Source of the DNA: DATBAX01 sp963723765
GTDB lineage: Bacteria; Acidobacteriota; Terriglobia; Terriglobales; Acidobacteriaceae
NCBI GenBank assembly: GCA_963723765.1
Contig: CAVRSD010000002.1
Location: 372,001 to 436,000 of the forward strand
Direction of reading: 5' to 3'
DNA length: 64,000 bases
The translations under genes and the position numbers were made by a program. The stretch's first letter is position 1. The number at the start of each line of letters is the position of its first letter. Positions 54,991-63,964 of this stretch are shown here, in pieces. Below the pieces are notes generated by a model. It was not told the DNA's origin. It did not search any database and saw nothing but the letters and a program-made list of their open reading frames with translations.

Positions 54991-55205
54991 ACTGCTTCAC
55001 AGGGCCAGCCCGTAGTGTCTCAGTTTGAAATTTTAGCGCGCCAAATAGCTAACTCCGCCAAAATCGCACTCTGATCTGATGTGGGCCGGAAGCGGAAGTT
55101 GACGAATTCTCTTGTGGATTATCTGGTTTGCGTGAAAAGCCGCCATTGCAAGCTGGAGCTATGCGCAAACCGAGGAGGATCGCGATATAAAATTCTTCTA
55201 CAACC

Positions 55206-55685
55206 TTAAGCTTGTTCAAAGTCCATCGTCCAATTTGTTTCCCAACTGATGCCGCCGTCTTTGGACATGGCCTGTTCCCACCTCGGGGTCTTCGTATCTG
55301 TTCGCAACCAAAGGAACCGAACCCGAATAGGCGTTCCGCGTAGCACATCATTTGCGTAAAAAGATCCTACGCCGTTCTCAAACCGCCCGATCACAGGCAA
55401 GTCCAGCGCATGCGGGTCGCTTGAGGACAACCACCAGATCGCCCATGACTTGCCGGCGGGGTCATAAGAACGCAGCGCAATTGCTCGATAGGTTCCGCTG
55501 GGAAACTCCAAGACATTGTCCTCGACATTGCCATTGCCACCCAGCAGGGTTCGCATATTCGCCGTTCCGTCAAACTCCTCCCACTCTTCGCAATTCGACA
55601 GGCGCTCCTTTAGGCGCCGATGCTTCACCCGCCATGACCCGATTTCAAAATCAAAATCTGTTGAGACAACGATTGCATCATTCAT
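55206..55685 (-). CDS. DUF1579-like small protein
   Basis: 159 residues, soluble, no signal. It shows a lipocalin-like beta pattern: DFEIGSWRVKHRRLKERL near the start, then FDGTANMRTLLGGNGNVEDN, TYRAIALRSYDPAGKSWAIWWLSS and the C-terminal EQAMSKDGGISWETNW. I recognise it as a member of the DUF1579-like group; the function is unknown. It is convergent with the VIT gene, with 315 bases between that hold a repeat, and divergent from the small exported protein gene. Confidence 0.75.
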   Translation of the reverse strand: MNDAIVVSTDFDFEIGSWRVKHRRLKERLSNCEEWEEFDGTANMRTLLGGNGNVEDNVLEFPSGTYRAIALRSYDPAGKSWAIWWLSSSDPHALDLPVIGRFENGVGSFYANDVLRGTPIRVRFLWLRTDTKTPRWEQAMSKDGGISWETNWTMDFEQA

Positions 55686-55843
55686 GTCTGCTCTTCCCGG
55701 TTATTTTACACTTCATGTCATTATGGCTGTTCATCCAGGAACCGCTAGCGACGCCCTCGGATCAACAACGGAAATTCAAACTGAGACACTACCGGCCAGC
55801 CGCTTAGGTGGATCGAATTGCCAGCTTCCCGCATAATGGCTGA

Positions 55844-56275
55844 GTGAGTTATCGATCGCTCTTCTTATTACTCTTATCTGCGGGAATTGCATTCACCATC
55901 CCGTCGTTGTCCGCAAAAGGCAAGCACTCAACAACGGGTCTTTTGGACCGGGAATATGTAGCGGCTTTGTCGTCCGCAAATCGATTTATGAACGCCTGGC
56001 AAACCCAGGACCACGAGGCGGGAATCATTCTTCTCACCGATGCCGCAAAGCATCAGTTTTCCGAAGATCGTCTGCAGGCTTTCTTCGCTCCGGGATCGGC
56101 CATCCAGCAGGCATACGAAATCAGCCGCGGCAAGAAACTGAAGCCTGGGCGTTACACCTTCCCCGTGGCTTTGTTTGAGATCGGCCCTGACCACAAATGG
56201 GTGCATCCGCGTTTCTCACAAATCATTGTGGTGAATACTGGTAAAGACGACTGGGCGGTGGATAAACTGCCGTAG
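55844..56275 (+). CDS. Small exported protein of unknown function
   Basis: 143 residues with a GTG start. A signal peptide (SLFLLLLSAGIAFTIPSLSA) precedes a short alpha-beta body with ANRFMNAWQTQDHEAGIILLTDAA. This resembles an exported SnoaL/NTF2-like fold (helix, then a beta sheet), which would suit a small hydrophobic ligand, but the family is not clear. It ends 23 bases before the FadN-like gene, in the same direction, so the two may be an operon. Confidence 0.6.
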   Translation: MSYRSLFLLLLSAGIAFTIPSLSAKGKHSTTGLLDREYVAALSSANRFMNAWQTQDHEAGIILLTDAAKHQFSEDRLQAFFAPGSAIQQAYEISRGKKLKPGRYTFPVALFEIGPDHKWVHPRFSQIIVVNTGKDDWAVDKLP

Positions 56276-56298
56276 GCATCCGATGGAATGAGGTATTC

Positions 56299-58764
56299 AT
56301 GAAGCAAATTCATAAAGTCGCAATTTTAGGCGCAGGAACCATGGGGGCACGCATCGCCGCGCAATTTGCCAATGCTGGCATTCCCAGCTATCTGTTCGAC
56401 ATCGTTCCGAAAGACACTCCGCCCGATGCCAAGCCGGAGGCACGCAACAAAATCGCGGCTGCCGGACTCGATGCCGCCAAAAAATCGAAGCCTGCCGCCT
56501 TCATGGAAGCTTCCCTCGCGAAGCTGGTCACGATTGGCAACTTCGACGACGATCTCAAGAAACTTTCTGAAGTGGACTGGATCATCGAAGCCGTAGTGGA
56601 GAATCTCGACATCAAGCGCGGATTGCTGAAGAAAGTCGAGGCCATCCGCAAACCCGGCACCATCATTACTACGAATACTAGTGGCCTGCCCGTCGGCAAA
56701 ATCGCGGAAGGCTTCTCAGATGATTTTCGCAAGGCCTGGTTTGGCACGCATTTCTTTAATCCTCCGCGTTATATGCGGTTGTTCGAGCTCATCCCCACCC
56801 CCGAAACCGACCGTGCTGCCATCGACGCCGTCGCTCGCTTTGCCGATGTGCATCTCGGCAAAGGTGTTGTCTTCGCCAAGGACACTCCAAACTTCATCGG
56901 CAACCGCATCGGAACTTTCTCGGTGCTGAACGTCATTCGCCTCATGCAAGAGCTAGATCTTTCGATTGAAGATGTCGACGCGCTGACAGGGAGCGCCGTG
57001 GGCTGGCCGCGTTCGGCAACATTCCGCACCATTGATCTCGTGGGCCTCGACATTCTCGGACATGTGGTAAGCAACATGACCGCCGATGCTCGTGTGGGGC
57101 GGACACTCCTGTCCGCCGCTCTTGATGAACGTTCCGACCTCAAACTTCCAGGTTTCTACCAGACCATGCTCGAGCGCAAATGGCTGGGCGACAAAACCAA
57201 AGGCGGCTTTTATAAGAAGTTAAAGGGAGGCGGCGACAAAGAAGACGAACGCCTCGCGCTCGACTGGAAAACTCTCGAATACCATCCCCGGCAGAAACCC
57301 AAATTCGCTGCCCTTGACATGGCGAAGAACGTTGAGGACACCGGCGCGCGCATTCGCATGTTGCTCGGTCTCGACGGTAGCACTTCGCCCAAGGGTGACA
57401 AAGCAGGTACGTTTCTCTGGACAGCCCTCTCCGAGCTTTGGACCTACTGCGCCAACCGCATTCCGGAGATTTCTGATTCCATCGTGGAAATCGACCGCGC
57501 GATGCGGCTCGGCTTCAACTGGGAACTGGGGCCATTTGAATTATGGGACGCCGCCGGAGTCGAAACCACGGTCGAGCGCATGAAGAAAGAAGGCAAGCCG
57601 ATCGCGGCGAACGTGGAACAACTGCTCGCATCCGGAAAGAAAGCCTGGTATCTCGACGATCCCAAGGCTGCGTCCGGCCGCGCTTTCTTTGACCTCGCCA
57701 GTTCCAGCTACAAACCGGTTCAGGTTCCCGATGGTGTGTGGTCGGTCACTACGGCGAAAAAATCCAACGGGGTGGTGAAGAAAAACTCCGGAGCTTCCAT
57801 TGTCGATCTCGGCGACGGCGTGGCTTGCATTGAATTTCATTCAAAGATGAACACGCTGGGCAGCGACATCATCAGTCTGATCATTCAAACTCTTAAACCG
57901 GGTGGCACCGGCGACAACTTCGACGCGTTCGTCATGACCAACGACGCCACCAACTTCTCCGTGGGCGCAAACCTCATGCTGCTGCTCATGTCCGTGCAGG
58001 ATGAAGAGTGGGACGACGTGGACCTTGCCATCCGCCAATTCCAGGGCATGACGCAAGCCATCAAGTTCTCTCCCAAACCGGTCGTGGTCGCAGCTTTTGG
58101 CTTGACTCTCGGCGGCGGCACGGAAATTTCCCTACACGCTCCGGCGCGGCAACCTCATGCGGAACTGTACACGGGGCTGGTCGAGGTGGGCGTTGGCCTG
58201 TTGCCCGGCGGCGGCGGCTGCAAAGAGATGTTGCTGCGTGCGGTGGACAGCGCGGAATCCATTCGACCTGGCGGGCGCGGCGAGTCGGTCGAACTGATGG
58301 AGGCCATGAAAAAAGCCTTCGAGACCATCGCCACGGCCAAAGTCGCAACCTCAGCCCACGAAGCCCGTGCCCTCGGATTTCTCTCCAGCTCCGACCGCAT
58401 CACCATGAACCGCGAGCGCGTTCTCACCGACGCCAAAGCGCGTGCCCTGGAACTCGTCCGCTCAGGATACGAGCCTCCGCAACCTCGCACCGATATCCCG
58501 GCGCCGGGAGAAAACATTCTGGCTGCACTCAAGATGGGCGTTCACCTCATGCGCCAGGGTGACTACATCACCGAATACGAAGTGAAGCTGGCCACCAAGA
58601 TCGCCGAAGTCCTCTGCGGCGGCAACGTCACCTCGGGCACTCCAGTCAGCGAGCAGTATGTTTTGGCTTTGGAGCGTGAGGGATTCAAATCGCTGTGCGG
58701 CGAGAAGAAAACTCAGGAGAGGATTCAGTACACGTTGAAGACTGGGAAGACGTTGAGGAATTAG
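56299..58764 (+). CDS. FadN-like 3-hydroxyacyl-CoA dehydrogenase/enoyl-CoA hydratase
   Basis: 821 residues. The dehydrogenase comes first: Rossmann GAGTMGARIAAQFANAG (about residues 11-27), catalytic-region FFNPPRYMRLFE and FIGNRIGTF. The crotonase-like hydratase is at the C-terminal side, with the oxyanion region FGLTLGGGTEISLHAP (about 595-615) and GLVEVGVGLLPGGGGCKEM. This order, dehydrogenase then hydratase, is that of Bacillus FadN rather than of FadB. Family knowledge: it carries out two steps of fatty-acid beta-oxidation. No thiolase (FadA) is in the window, so the partner is elsewhere. Confidence 0.88.
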   Translation: MKQIHKVAILGAGTMGARIAAQFANAGIPSYLFDIVPKDTPPDAKPEARNKIAAAGLDAAKKSKPAAFMEASLAKLVTIGNFDDDLKKLSEVDWIIEAVVENLDIKRGLLKKVEAIRKPGTIITTNTSGLPVGKIAEGFSDDFRKAWFGTHFFNPPRYMRLFELIPTPETDRAAIDAVARFADVHLGKGVVFAKDTPNFIGNRIGTFSVLNVIRLMQELDLSIEDVDALTGSAVGWPRSATFRTIDLVGLDILGHVVSNMTADARVGRTLLSAALDERSDLKLPGFYQTMLERKWLGDKTKGGFYKKLKGGGDKEDERLALDWKTLEYHPRQKPKFAALDMAKNVEDTGARIRMLLGLDGSTSPKGDKAGTFLWTALSELWTYCANRIPEISDSIVEIDRAMRLGFNWELGPFELWDAAGVETTVERMKKEGKPIAANVEQLLASGKKAWYLDDPKAASGRAFFDLASSSYKPVQVPDGVWSVTTAKKSNGVVKKNSGASIVDLGDGVACIEFHSKMNTLGSDIISLIIQTLKPGGTGDNFDAFVMTNDATNFSVGANLMLLLMSVQDEEWDDVDLAIRQFQGMTQAIKFSPKPVVVAAFGLTLGGGTEISLHAPARQPHAELYTGLVEVGVGLLPGGGGCKEMLLRAVDSAESIRPGGRGESVELMEAMKKAFETIATAKVATSAHEARALGFLSSSDRITMNRERVLTDAKARALELVRSGYEPPQPRTDIPAPGENILAALKMGVHLMRQGDYITEYEVKLATKIAEVLCGGNVTSGTPVSEQYVLALEREGFKSLCGEKKTQERIQYTLKTGKTLRN

Positions 58765-58793
58765 TTGGTTAAGTCACTATTATGTGTGTTATA

Positions 58794-58842
58794 CAGCTAC
58801 CTTCAATAGCTGTTGACCATAGCTAATGAAGCTAGCTACAAT
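58794..58842 (+). promoter_or_regulatory. Promoter with overlapping palindromes for the toxin-antitoxin pair
   Basis: TTGACC (58813-58818) and TACAAT (58837-58842) are 18 bases apart, 22 bases before the antitoxin ATG. Two inverted repeats overlap it: CAGCTA/TAGCTG (58794-58812) and TAGCT/AGCTA (58820-58834). Such palindromes over a promoter are the usual sites for antitoxin autoregulation. Confidence 0.65.
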
Positions 58843-58863
58843 CTGTTATGTGAGGACAGGTTC

Positions 58864-59241
58864 ATGACGTACATTCGGCCCGAGGAAGTCTTGTCACCCA
58901 GAAGTCTGGTCGGCGGAGTGGTTGAGGTGATACACGATCCGGGCGAGAACCGGATGACCGTGGCCCGGATTTTGTGGGACGAAAAAGAAGTAGTGGCTAC
59001 GCGCTGGAATGGGAATGATAAGCAGCCGCTGGGCAATCCGGTATCACGCGGCCATGCCACCTGGTTTGTCTTGGATGAATATGCAGCAGCCAAAGTTGAG
59101 GAGGCAGCGCGCGCAGCTGCCGAAAAGTCTCCCAACAGTCTGGTCGCTCAGTATCGCGAAATGGCAAATGATGTCGACCGCGAGCGGGAAGCAGAAGCGT
59201 GGAGCGAAGGGTTGATCGGCGATGCATCCCCGCAGAGGTGA
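58864..59241 (+). CDS. Antitoxin-like partner of MazF-type toxin
   Basis: 125 residues from the ATG at 58864 (AGGACAGG in front). The frame extends back to a TTG at 58813, which overlaps the -35 box and is rejected. Residues about 40-80 carry ATRWNGNDKQPLGNPVSRGHATWFV, a small folded domain, and the end has YREMANDVDREREAEAWSEG, like the toxin-binding tail of MazE-type antitoxins. It overlaps the toxin gene by 20 bases, which favours translational coupling. The N-terminus shows no clear AbrB or ribbon-helix-helix signature, so it may be a less usual antitoxin. Confidence 0.65.
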   Translation: MTYIRPEEVLSPRSLVGGVVEVIHDPGENRMTVARILWDEKEVVATRWNGNDKQPLGNPVSRGHATWFVLDEYAAAKVEEAARAAAEKSPNSLVAQYREMANDVDREREAEAWSEGLIGDASPQR

Positions 59242-59554
59242 AGTCTGGTGGGTGTCATTCGATCCCTCGGTTGGGGGAGAAATCCAGAAAACCCGCCCGG
59301 CGATCGTCCTAAGTAATGACGCCGCCAACACGGCACTGAACCGGGTGATTGTCGTCCCCATTTCAAGCCAGGTTGCCAAAGTCTATCCCGGCGAGACGCT
59401 AATCACGCTTAACGGTGAACCGCGCAAAGCCATGGCCGATCAGATCATGACCGCATCGAAGAAGCGACTGAGAAACAAATTGGGAAATCTATCGCAACCA
59501 GATGTAGCAGCCGTTGAGAGTGCAGTATTGTTGCAGTTAGGCATCCGCAGGTAA
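59222..59554 (+). CDS. MazF/PemK-family endoribonuclease toxin
   Basis: 110 residues. Motifs RRGEVWWVSFDPSVGGEIQKTRPAIVLSND, the RPAIV core and RVIVVPISSQ match MazF/PemK. Family knowledge: they cut mRNA at short sites. It starts inside the end of the antitoxin gene (20 bases overlap), and this order antitoxin-toxin is typical. Length is normal, and no mutation in the active core is evident by eye. Confidence 0.93.
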   Translation: MHPRRGEVWWVSFDPSVGGEIQKTRPAIVLSNDAANTALNRVIVVPISSQVAKVYPGETLITLNGEPRKAMADQIMTASKKRLRNKLGNLSQPDVAAVESAVLLQLGIRR

Positions 59555-59657
59555 GGTCCCAGTTCCCTGTTTTAAGCAAACAGTCCGGTATTCATTCCCT
59601 GCCCACTAGCGTAAGATATCCGGGTTTCTGCACAAATTCACTCTAAAGGTTCTTCTT

Positions 59658-61772
59658 ATGGGCCGGTTCGCTCTATTCGCATTTTTGATTGCTTGCACGG
59701 TGGCCACGGTACCCGCCCAACCCCAGGAGACATCAATGAAGAGTCCGTTTGCCGCCAACCTTCAACCCACGTGGTTGAAAGATTCCAGCACCAAGCTTGA
59801 GACCGAGCTTGTCGCCAAATACGGCGAGCCGCAGAGATCGCGCATTCAGCGCGGACTGCATCAGGTGGGGGAATTCTGGAGGACCGAAGATGGCGACGTA
59901 GCGACGTTTCAGGATTTCGTGCGCGCCAATTTCGCGGGAGACCAAGCCACACTCGACACCATGTTCACCCGTTTCCAAAGTCTGCTCGAACAACTCGACG
60001 GACATATGCACGAGATCAACCGGGAGTTCAATCAGCAATCCGATCTCGATCTGGGCCCGGTGCTTCCCTTCGACGAAATTTTCGATGGCTACGATCCATC
60101 GGCGCATGTCATCGACGACTTTTTCCAGAACAAACTGGCTTTTGTCGTGCTACTGAACTTCCCACTTACCACCCTCGATGAACGCTTGACAAACGGAGCG
60201 ACCTGGAATCGCAGACAATGGGCTGAAGCCCGGCTCACGCAGCGTTTTGACAAGCGCATTCCCGCCGAGGTCAACCTCGCCATCGCCCAGGCCGCGGGCG
60301 AAGCGGGGCAGTACGTCGCGCAGTACAACATTTGGATGTACCACCTGCTCGACCAGCAGGGCCAGCGTCTTTTCCCACCGAAAATGCGCCTGCTGAGCCA
60401 CTGGAATTTACGCGACGAGATTAAAGCCGACTACGCCGATCCGCAGAACACGCTCGCGAAGCAGCGCATGATTCAACAGGTCATGGAGCGCATCGTCACC
60501 CAAACCATTCCCGCCGTGGTCGTCGACAATCCTAATGTCGACTGGAATCCGTATAGCAATGAAGTAACGGCAGCTGCAGTGAAGGATTCCGACTCGCCAG
60601 CAAAACCCGACCAGCAGATCAGCAACACGCGGGAGCCCGACACACGCTACGCGATGCTGCTGAAAACATTCACCGCCTCGAAGAAAGCCGACCCCTATTC
60701 GCCAACGGCGCCGACGCTGATCGACCGGCGCTTCGACGAAGACCGTGAGATTCCGGAAGCACGGCTCCAAGCGATGTTGGAAAAAGTTCTGACCTCACCC
60801 CAGGTGGCTCAAACCGCCAAGCTCATTTCATCGCGTCTGGGACGCCCGCTCGAACCATTTGACGTTTGGTACAACGGCTTTCGTCCAGGGAGTTCTTCCT
60901 CCGAGACGCAGTTGGACGAGATGGTCGCTAAGAAATATCCAACCGCTGCCGCCTATCAGAAAGATATTCCGAACTTATTAGTGAAGCTTGGCTTTTCTCC
61001 GGATCGTGCCCAATACGTAGCCAACAACATCATCGTGGATCCGGCGCGCGGTTCCGGCCATGCCATGGGCGCAGGAATGCGGGCTGAAAAAGCCCATTTG
61101 CGTACCCGCGTGGAAAAGAACGGCATGAATTACAAAGCCTTCAACATCGCGGTCCATGAGATGGGCCACAACGTGGAGCAAACGTTCTCGCTGAACGATA
61201 TTGACTACACCCTGCTGCAAGGCGTGCCCAACACGGCATTCACCGAAGCACTGGCATTCGTGTTTCAAGGACACGATTTGGAACTGCTGGGCCTGCCCGC
61301 ACCTGATGCAAAAAGTCAGGCGGAAAAAACACTCAACGATTTCTGGGGCACCTACGAAATCGCCGGTGTCGCGATGGTCGATATCGGAGTCTGGCACTGG
61401 ATGTACGACCACCCCGAAGCCACGCCCAAACAGCTCAACGATGCCACCGTACAAATCGCAAAAGATATCTGGAACCGCTATTACGCTCCTGTCTTTCACC
61501 AGAGGGATGTTGTCCTGCTTGCCGTTTACTCGCACATGATCGATTCGTTCCTCTACCTACCCGACTATCCCATCGGGCACATGATCGCCTTCCAGATTGA
61601 AGAGCAGATGAAGAAATCCGGCAGCATTGGTCCGGAATTCGAACGCATGGCCAAGTTCGGCCGCGTGACTCCCGATCTGTGGATGGAGCATGCGACTGGA
61701 CACCCCGTAGGTCCGGAAGCATTGCTCGAAGCCACACAAAGAGCACTCGCTGCAGCGGGTTCTACGCCCTGA
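59658..61772 (+). CDS. Exported HEMGH zinc metalloprotease-like protein
   Basis: 704 residues with a signal peptide (LFAFLIACTVATVPA) and AAAGG eight bases before the ATG. The long N-terminal half is helical (VGEFWRTEDGDVATFQDF and similar) with no clear family. The active-site-like motif is IAVHEMGHNVEQTFSLND near residue 500, a standard HExxH zinc pattern, followed about 35 residues later by TEALAFVFQ as a likely third ligand. This resembles gluzincin-like peptidases, but I do not recognise the family. It has no close operon partner; the receiver-TonB gene follows. Confidence 0.7.
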   Translation: MGRFALFAFLIACTVATVPAQPQETSMKSPFAANLQPTWLKDSSTKLETELVAKYGEPQRSRIQRGLHQVGEFWRTEDGDVATFQDFVRANFAGDQATLDTMFTRFQSLLEQLDGHMHEINREFNQQSDLDLGPVLPFDEIFDGYDPSAHVIDDFFQNKLAFVVLLNFPLTTLDERLTNGATWNRRQWAEARLTQRFDKRIPAEVNLAIAQAAGEAGQYVAQYNIWMYHLLDQQGQRLFPPKMRLLSHWNLRDEIKADYADPQNTLAKQRMIQQVMERIVTQTIPAVVVDNPNVDWNPYSNEVTAAAVKDSDSPAKPDQQISNTREPDTRYAMLLKTFTASKKADPYSPTAPTLIDRRFDEDREIPEARLQAMLEKVLTSPQVAQTAKLISSRLGRPLEPFDVWYNGFRPGSSSSETQLDEMVAKKYPTAAAYQKDIPNLLVKLGFSPDRAQYVANNIIVDPARGSGHAMGAGMRAEKAHLRTRVEKNGMNYKAFNIAVHEMGHNVEQTFSLNDIDYTLLQGVPNTAFTEALAFVFQGHDLELLGLPAPDAKSQAEKTLNDFWGTYEIAGVAMVDIGVWHWMYDHPEATPKQLNDATVQIAKDIWNRYYAPVFHQRDVVLLAVYSHMIDSFLYLPDYPIGHMIAFQIEEQMKKSGSIGPEFERMAKFGRVTPDLWMEHATGHPVGPEALLEATQRALAAAGSTP

Positions 61773-61815
61773 AATAGCGCTGAAAAGACAAGATCTTCGC
61801 AATTACCTCGGTAAC

Positions 61816-61844
61816 TTGATGGTGCCCCGTGGTGTACCTACGAT
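61816..61844 (+). promoter_or_regulatory. Candidate promoter giving a leaderless receiver-TonB mRNA
   Basis: TTGATG (61816-61821) and TACGAT (61839-61844) are 17 bases apart. The ATG at 61851 lies about where transcription would start, and no ribosome site precedes it, so the message may be leaderless. Both boxes are 4/6 matches. Confidence 0.4.
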
Positions 61845-61850
61845 GGCATT

Positions 61851-63791
61851 ATGAGTTACCAAGCTCTACTGTTCTGCCCCGACGAAAAGACAGCCCGCGT
61901 GGTCACGCAAGTCCTGACTGATCTGGAATTTAGCGTTGAGCCGTGCTCCGAGCCTTTTGCCGCAGTCAAGAAATTGATGGGCCAGCATTTTGATGCGATT
62001 GTGGTCGATTGCGAGAACGAGCAGAACGCGACATTGTTATTCAAAAGCGCGCGGAATTCCGCATCGAATCAGAGCGCTCTCGCCGTAGCGGTAGTCGAAG
62101 GTCAGTCCGGAGTTGCCAAGGCGTTTCGTATTGGAGCGAATCTGGTTCTGACCAAGCCGATCAACGTGGAACAGTCGAAGGGCACATTGCGCGTAGCGCG
62201 TGGCTTACTGCGCAAAGCGGATTCGTACAAACCTCCAGTAACCGCAACACCAGCAGTGGCACCGGCTGCGGTTGCGCCCTTTAAACCTGTTGGCCCAGTG
62301 ATTTCGGCGCCGGCGCTCCCGCCGAAACCGGCATTCGGTGGATTTGCCACACAACGGGCTTCGAACGAAAACGCGATCTCTGATAAGACTTCTTCCGCTT
62401 TCGAACTCCAGCAGGACCCGACTCCGGAACCAGAACCAACAGAAGCGGCACTATTGGAATCGATGTCGGATTCGATTGACAGCAAGCGCTCGGCGCAGCC
62501 GGCAGCAAGTTCAAGTGCTTCGAAGGAATATCCGTGGCAGCCCGTTTCCAAACCACTTTCCACCCCGATGGCGTCGGCTCTGAAGCGCGCAGCGGAAGCC
62601 GCCGGCAAGACTGATGCTGTTGCTCCAACCGCAACCAAAGCCGCCCCGCCGCCAGCCAACTTTGCAGATGCCGCAAAAAGCCGGCCTGCCGCTCACAACA
62701 TGTCATCCGCACACGGTGCGGCGAGTGCGCCCGCCCCGGCCCGAGAAACTCCTCGGCCCAGCGACAATGCATTCGAGCAGAACTTGGAGTCGGCAGCGGC
62801 GAAAGTTTCGCCTACGGAGTTACACCAGACTGAAACCGAACCCACGCTTCCGAAAATTTCTGCCGCGGCCGAATCAGCGGATGAGCCGCTGATGTTCTCT
62901 GCCATGCAAGCCGAGCAGAAAGCCGGTGGCAGCAAGAAGGTTCTGGTATTCGTGGCGATCGCCATCATCGCGATTGCAGGCGCCTCTTATTACGCCACTC
63001 AACATCCAGAAATTGCTCCAGCGTCTTTGCAAAAATACCTGCACAAGCAGACTGTTCCAGTACCGATCCAAACACCAGCTCCGGTTTCGGTACAGCCGCA
63101 GGTTTCGGCTCCTGCGCGAACTCCGGTTCCTGCGCCAACCATTGTTACGCCAGCCGAGACCGCGGACCAGGGTTCAGATTTGGGGACCACGAACTCGCAG
63201 CCAGACACGACAGAAGTGAGCTCGGTGCCGTCCCATCCAGCACCCGTGACGAAACCTTCCGCTGCAAAGGCCGCCCCCGCTCTCGCTTCGAATGCAAAAG
63301 CCGCCAGCTCGACGCCAGCCCCTGCGAAGCAAGTGCTTAACGTTACAAAATCGGCATCGACTTTAAAAACTCCGGCGCCCTCACCCGAAACTGTCCAGCC
63401 TCTTGCTCCGTCGGCTTTAGGAGTCGGATCGGGTGTAAGTGACAAGGCTCTTGCGGGAATCGCCACAGCGACGGGATCGAGCCTGCCCAGTCCACCACCT
63501 GCAGAAGCCCTGAGGATTTCCCAGGGCGTCACCCAGGGTCTCCTGATAAAGAGGGTTCCGCCCATGTATCCGCAGTCCGCCAAGCAATTGCACATTCAAG
63601 GTACGGTGCAGCTGGAGGAGACCATTGGTAAAGATGGCAACGTCAAAAATGTAAAGGCCCTCAGCGGCGATGCGACCCTGGCCCGTGCTGCCATCGACGC
63701 CGTGAAGCAATGGAAATACAAGCCCTACACCCTAAACAGTGAGCCGGTGGAAATCCAAACGACAATTACAGTGAATTTCAGGCTGCCGTAA
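61851..63791 (+). CDS. Receiver domain - TM - TonB C-terminal fusion protein
   Basis: 646 residues. Residues 1-115 resemble a response-regulator receiver: acidic D11-E12, phosphoacceptor-like D53 in IVVDCEN, and K102 in LTKPINVE; the usual Thr/Ser is not evident. Residues 125-360 are a Pro/Ala/Ser-rich linker. A single membrane helix follows (VLVFVAIAIIAIAGASYY, about 363-383), then another Pro/Ala linker, and a TonB C-terminal domain (about 557-646, VPPMYPQSAKQLHIQGTVQ to the end). With no N-terminal signal, the receiver would be cytoplasmic and the TonB end periplasmic. Family knowledge: normal TonB has its helix at the N-terminus. No exbB/exbD lies nearby. Confidence 0.85.
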   Translation: MSYQALLFCPDEKTARVVTQVLTDLEFSVEPCSEPFAAVKKLMGQHFDAIVVDCENEQNATLLFKSARNSASNQSALAVAVVEGQSGVAKAFRIGANLVLTKPINVEQSKGTLRVARGLLRKADSYKPPVTATPAVAPAAVAPFKPVGPVISAPALPPKPAFGGFATQRASNENAISDKTSSAFELQQDPTPEPEPTEAALLESMSDSIDSKRSAQPAASSSASKEYPWQPVSKPLSTPMASALKRAAEAAGKTDAVAPTATKAAPPPANFADAAKSRPAAHNMSSAHGAASAPAPARETPRPSDNAFEQNLESAAAKVSPTELHQTETEPTLPKISAAAESADEPLMFSAMQAEQKAGGSKKVLVFVAIAIIAIAGASYYATQHPEIAPASLQKYLHKQTVPVPIQTPAPVSVQPQVSAPARTPVPAPTIVTPAETADQGSDLGTTNSQPDTTEVSSVPSHPAPVTKPSAAKAAPALASNAKAASSTPAPAKQVLNVTKSASTLKTPAPSPETVQPLAPSALGVGSGVSDKALAGIATATGSSLPSPPPAEALRISQGVTQGLLIKRVPPMYPQSAKQLHIQGTVQLEETIGKDGNVKNVKALSGDATLARAAIDAVKQWKYKPYTLNSEPVEIQTTITVNFRLP

Positions 63792-63905
63792 AAGCTTTAC
63801 GGAGATCACCAACGGCGTGGAGTGCAAACTTCGCGCCTTTTTGTGTCATCTGCTTTTTCGTCCCATCCAGCTTGGCAATCCCAGCAACTCATCCCTTTGC
63901 AACGT

Positions 63906-63911
63906 TATAAT
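63906..63911 (+). promoter_or_regulatory. Possible -10 box upstream of uvrB
   Basis: A perfect TATAAT 54 bases before the uvrB start, but the -35 region at 17 bases (GCAAC) is not a good match. UvrB is often under the SOS regulon; no LexA palindrome was obvious here by eye. Confidence 0.3.
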
Positions 63912-63964
63912 GTAGAGATGTCCACTCATTGAAATTGCCTTCTGTGAGGGGCTGGGACAAATTC

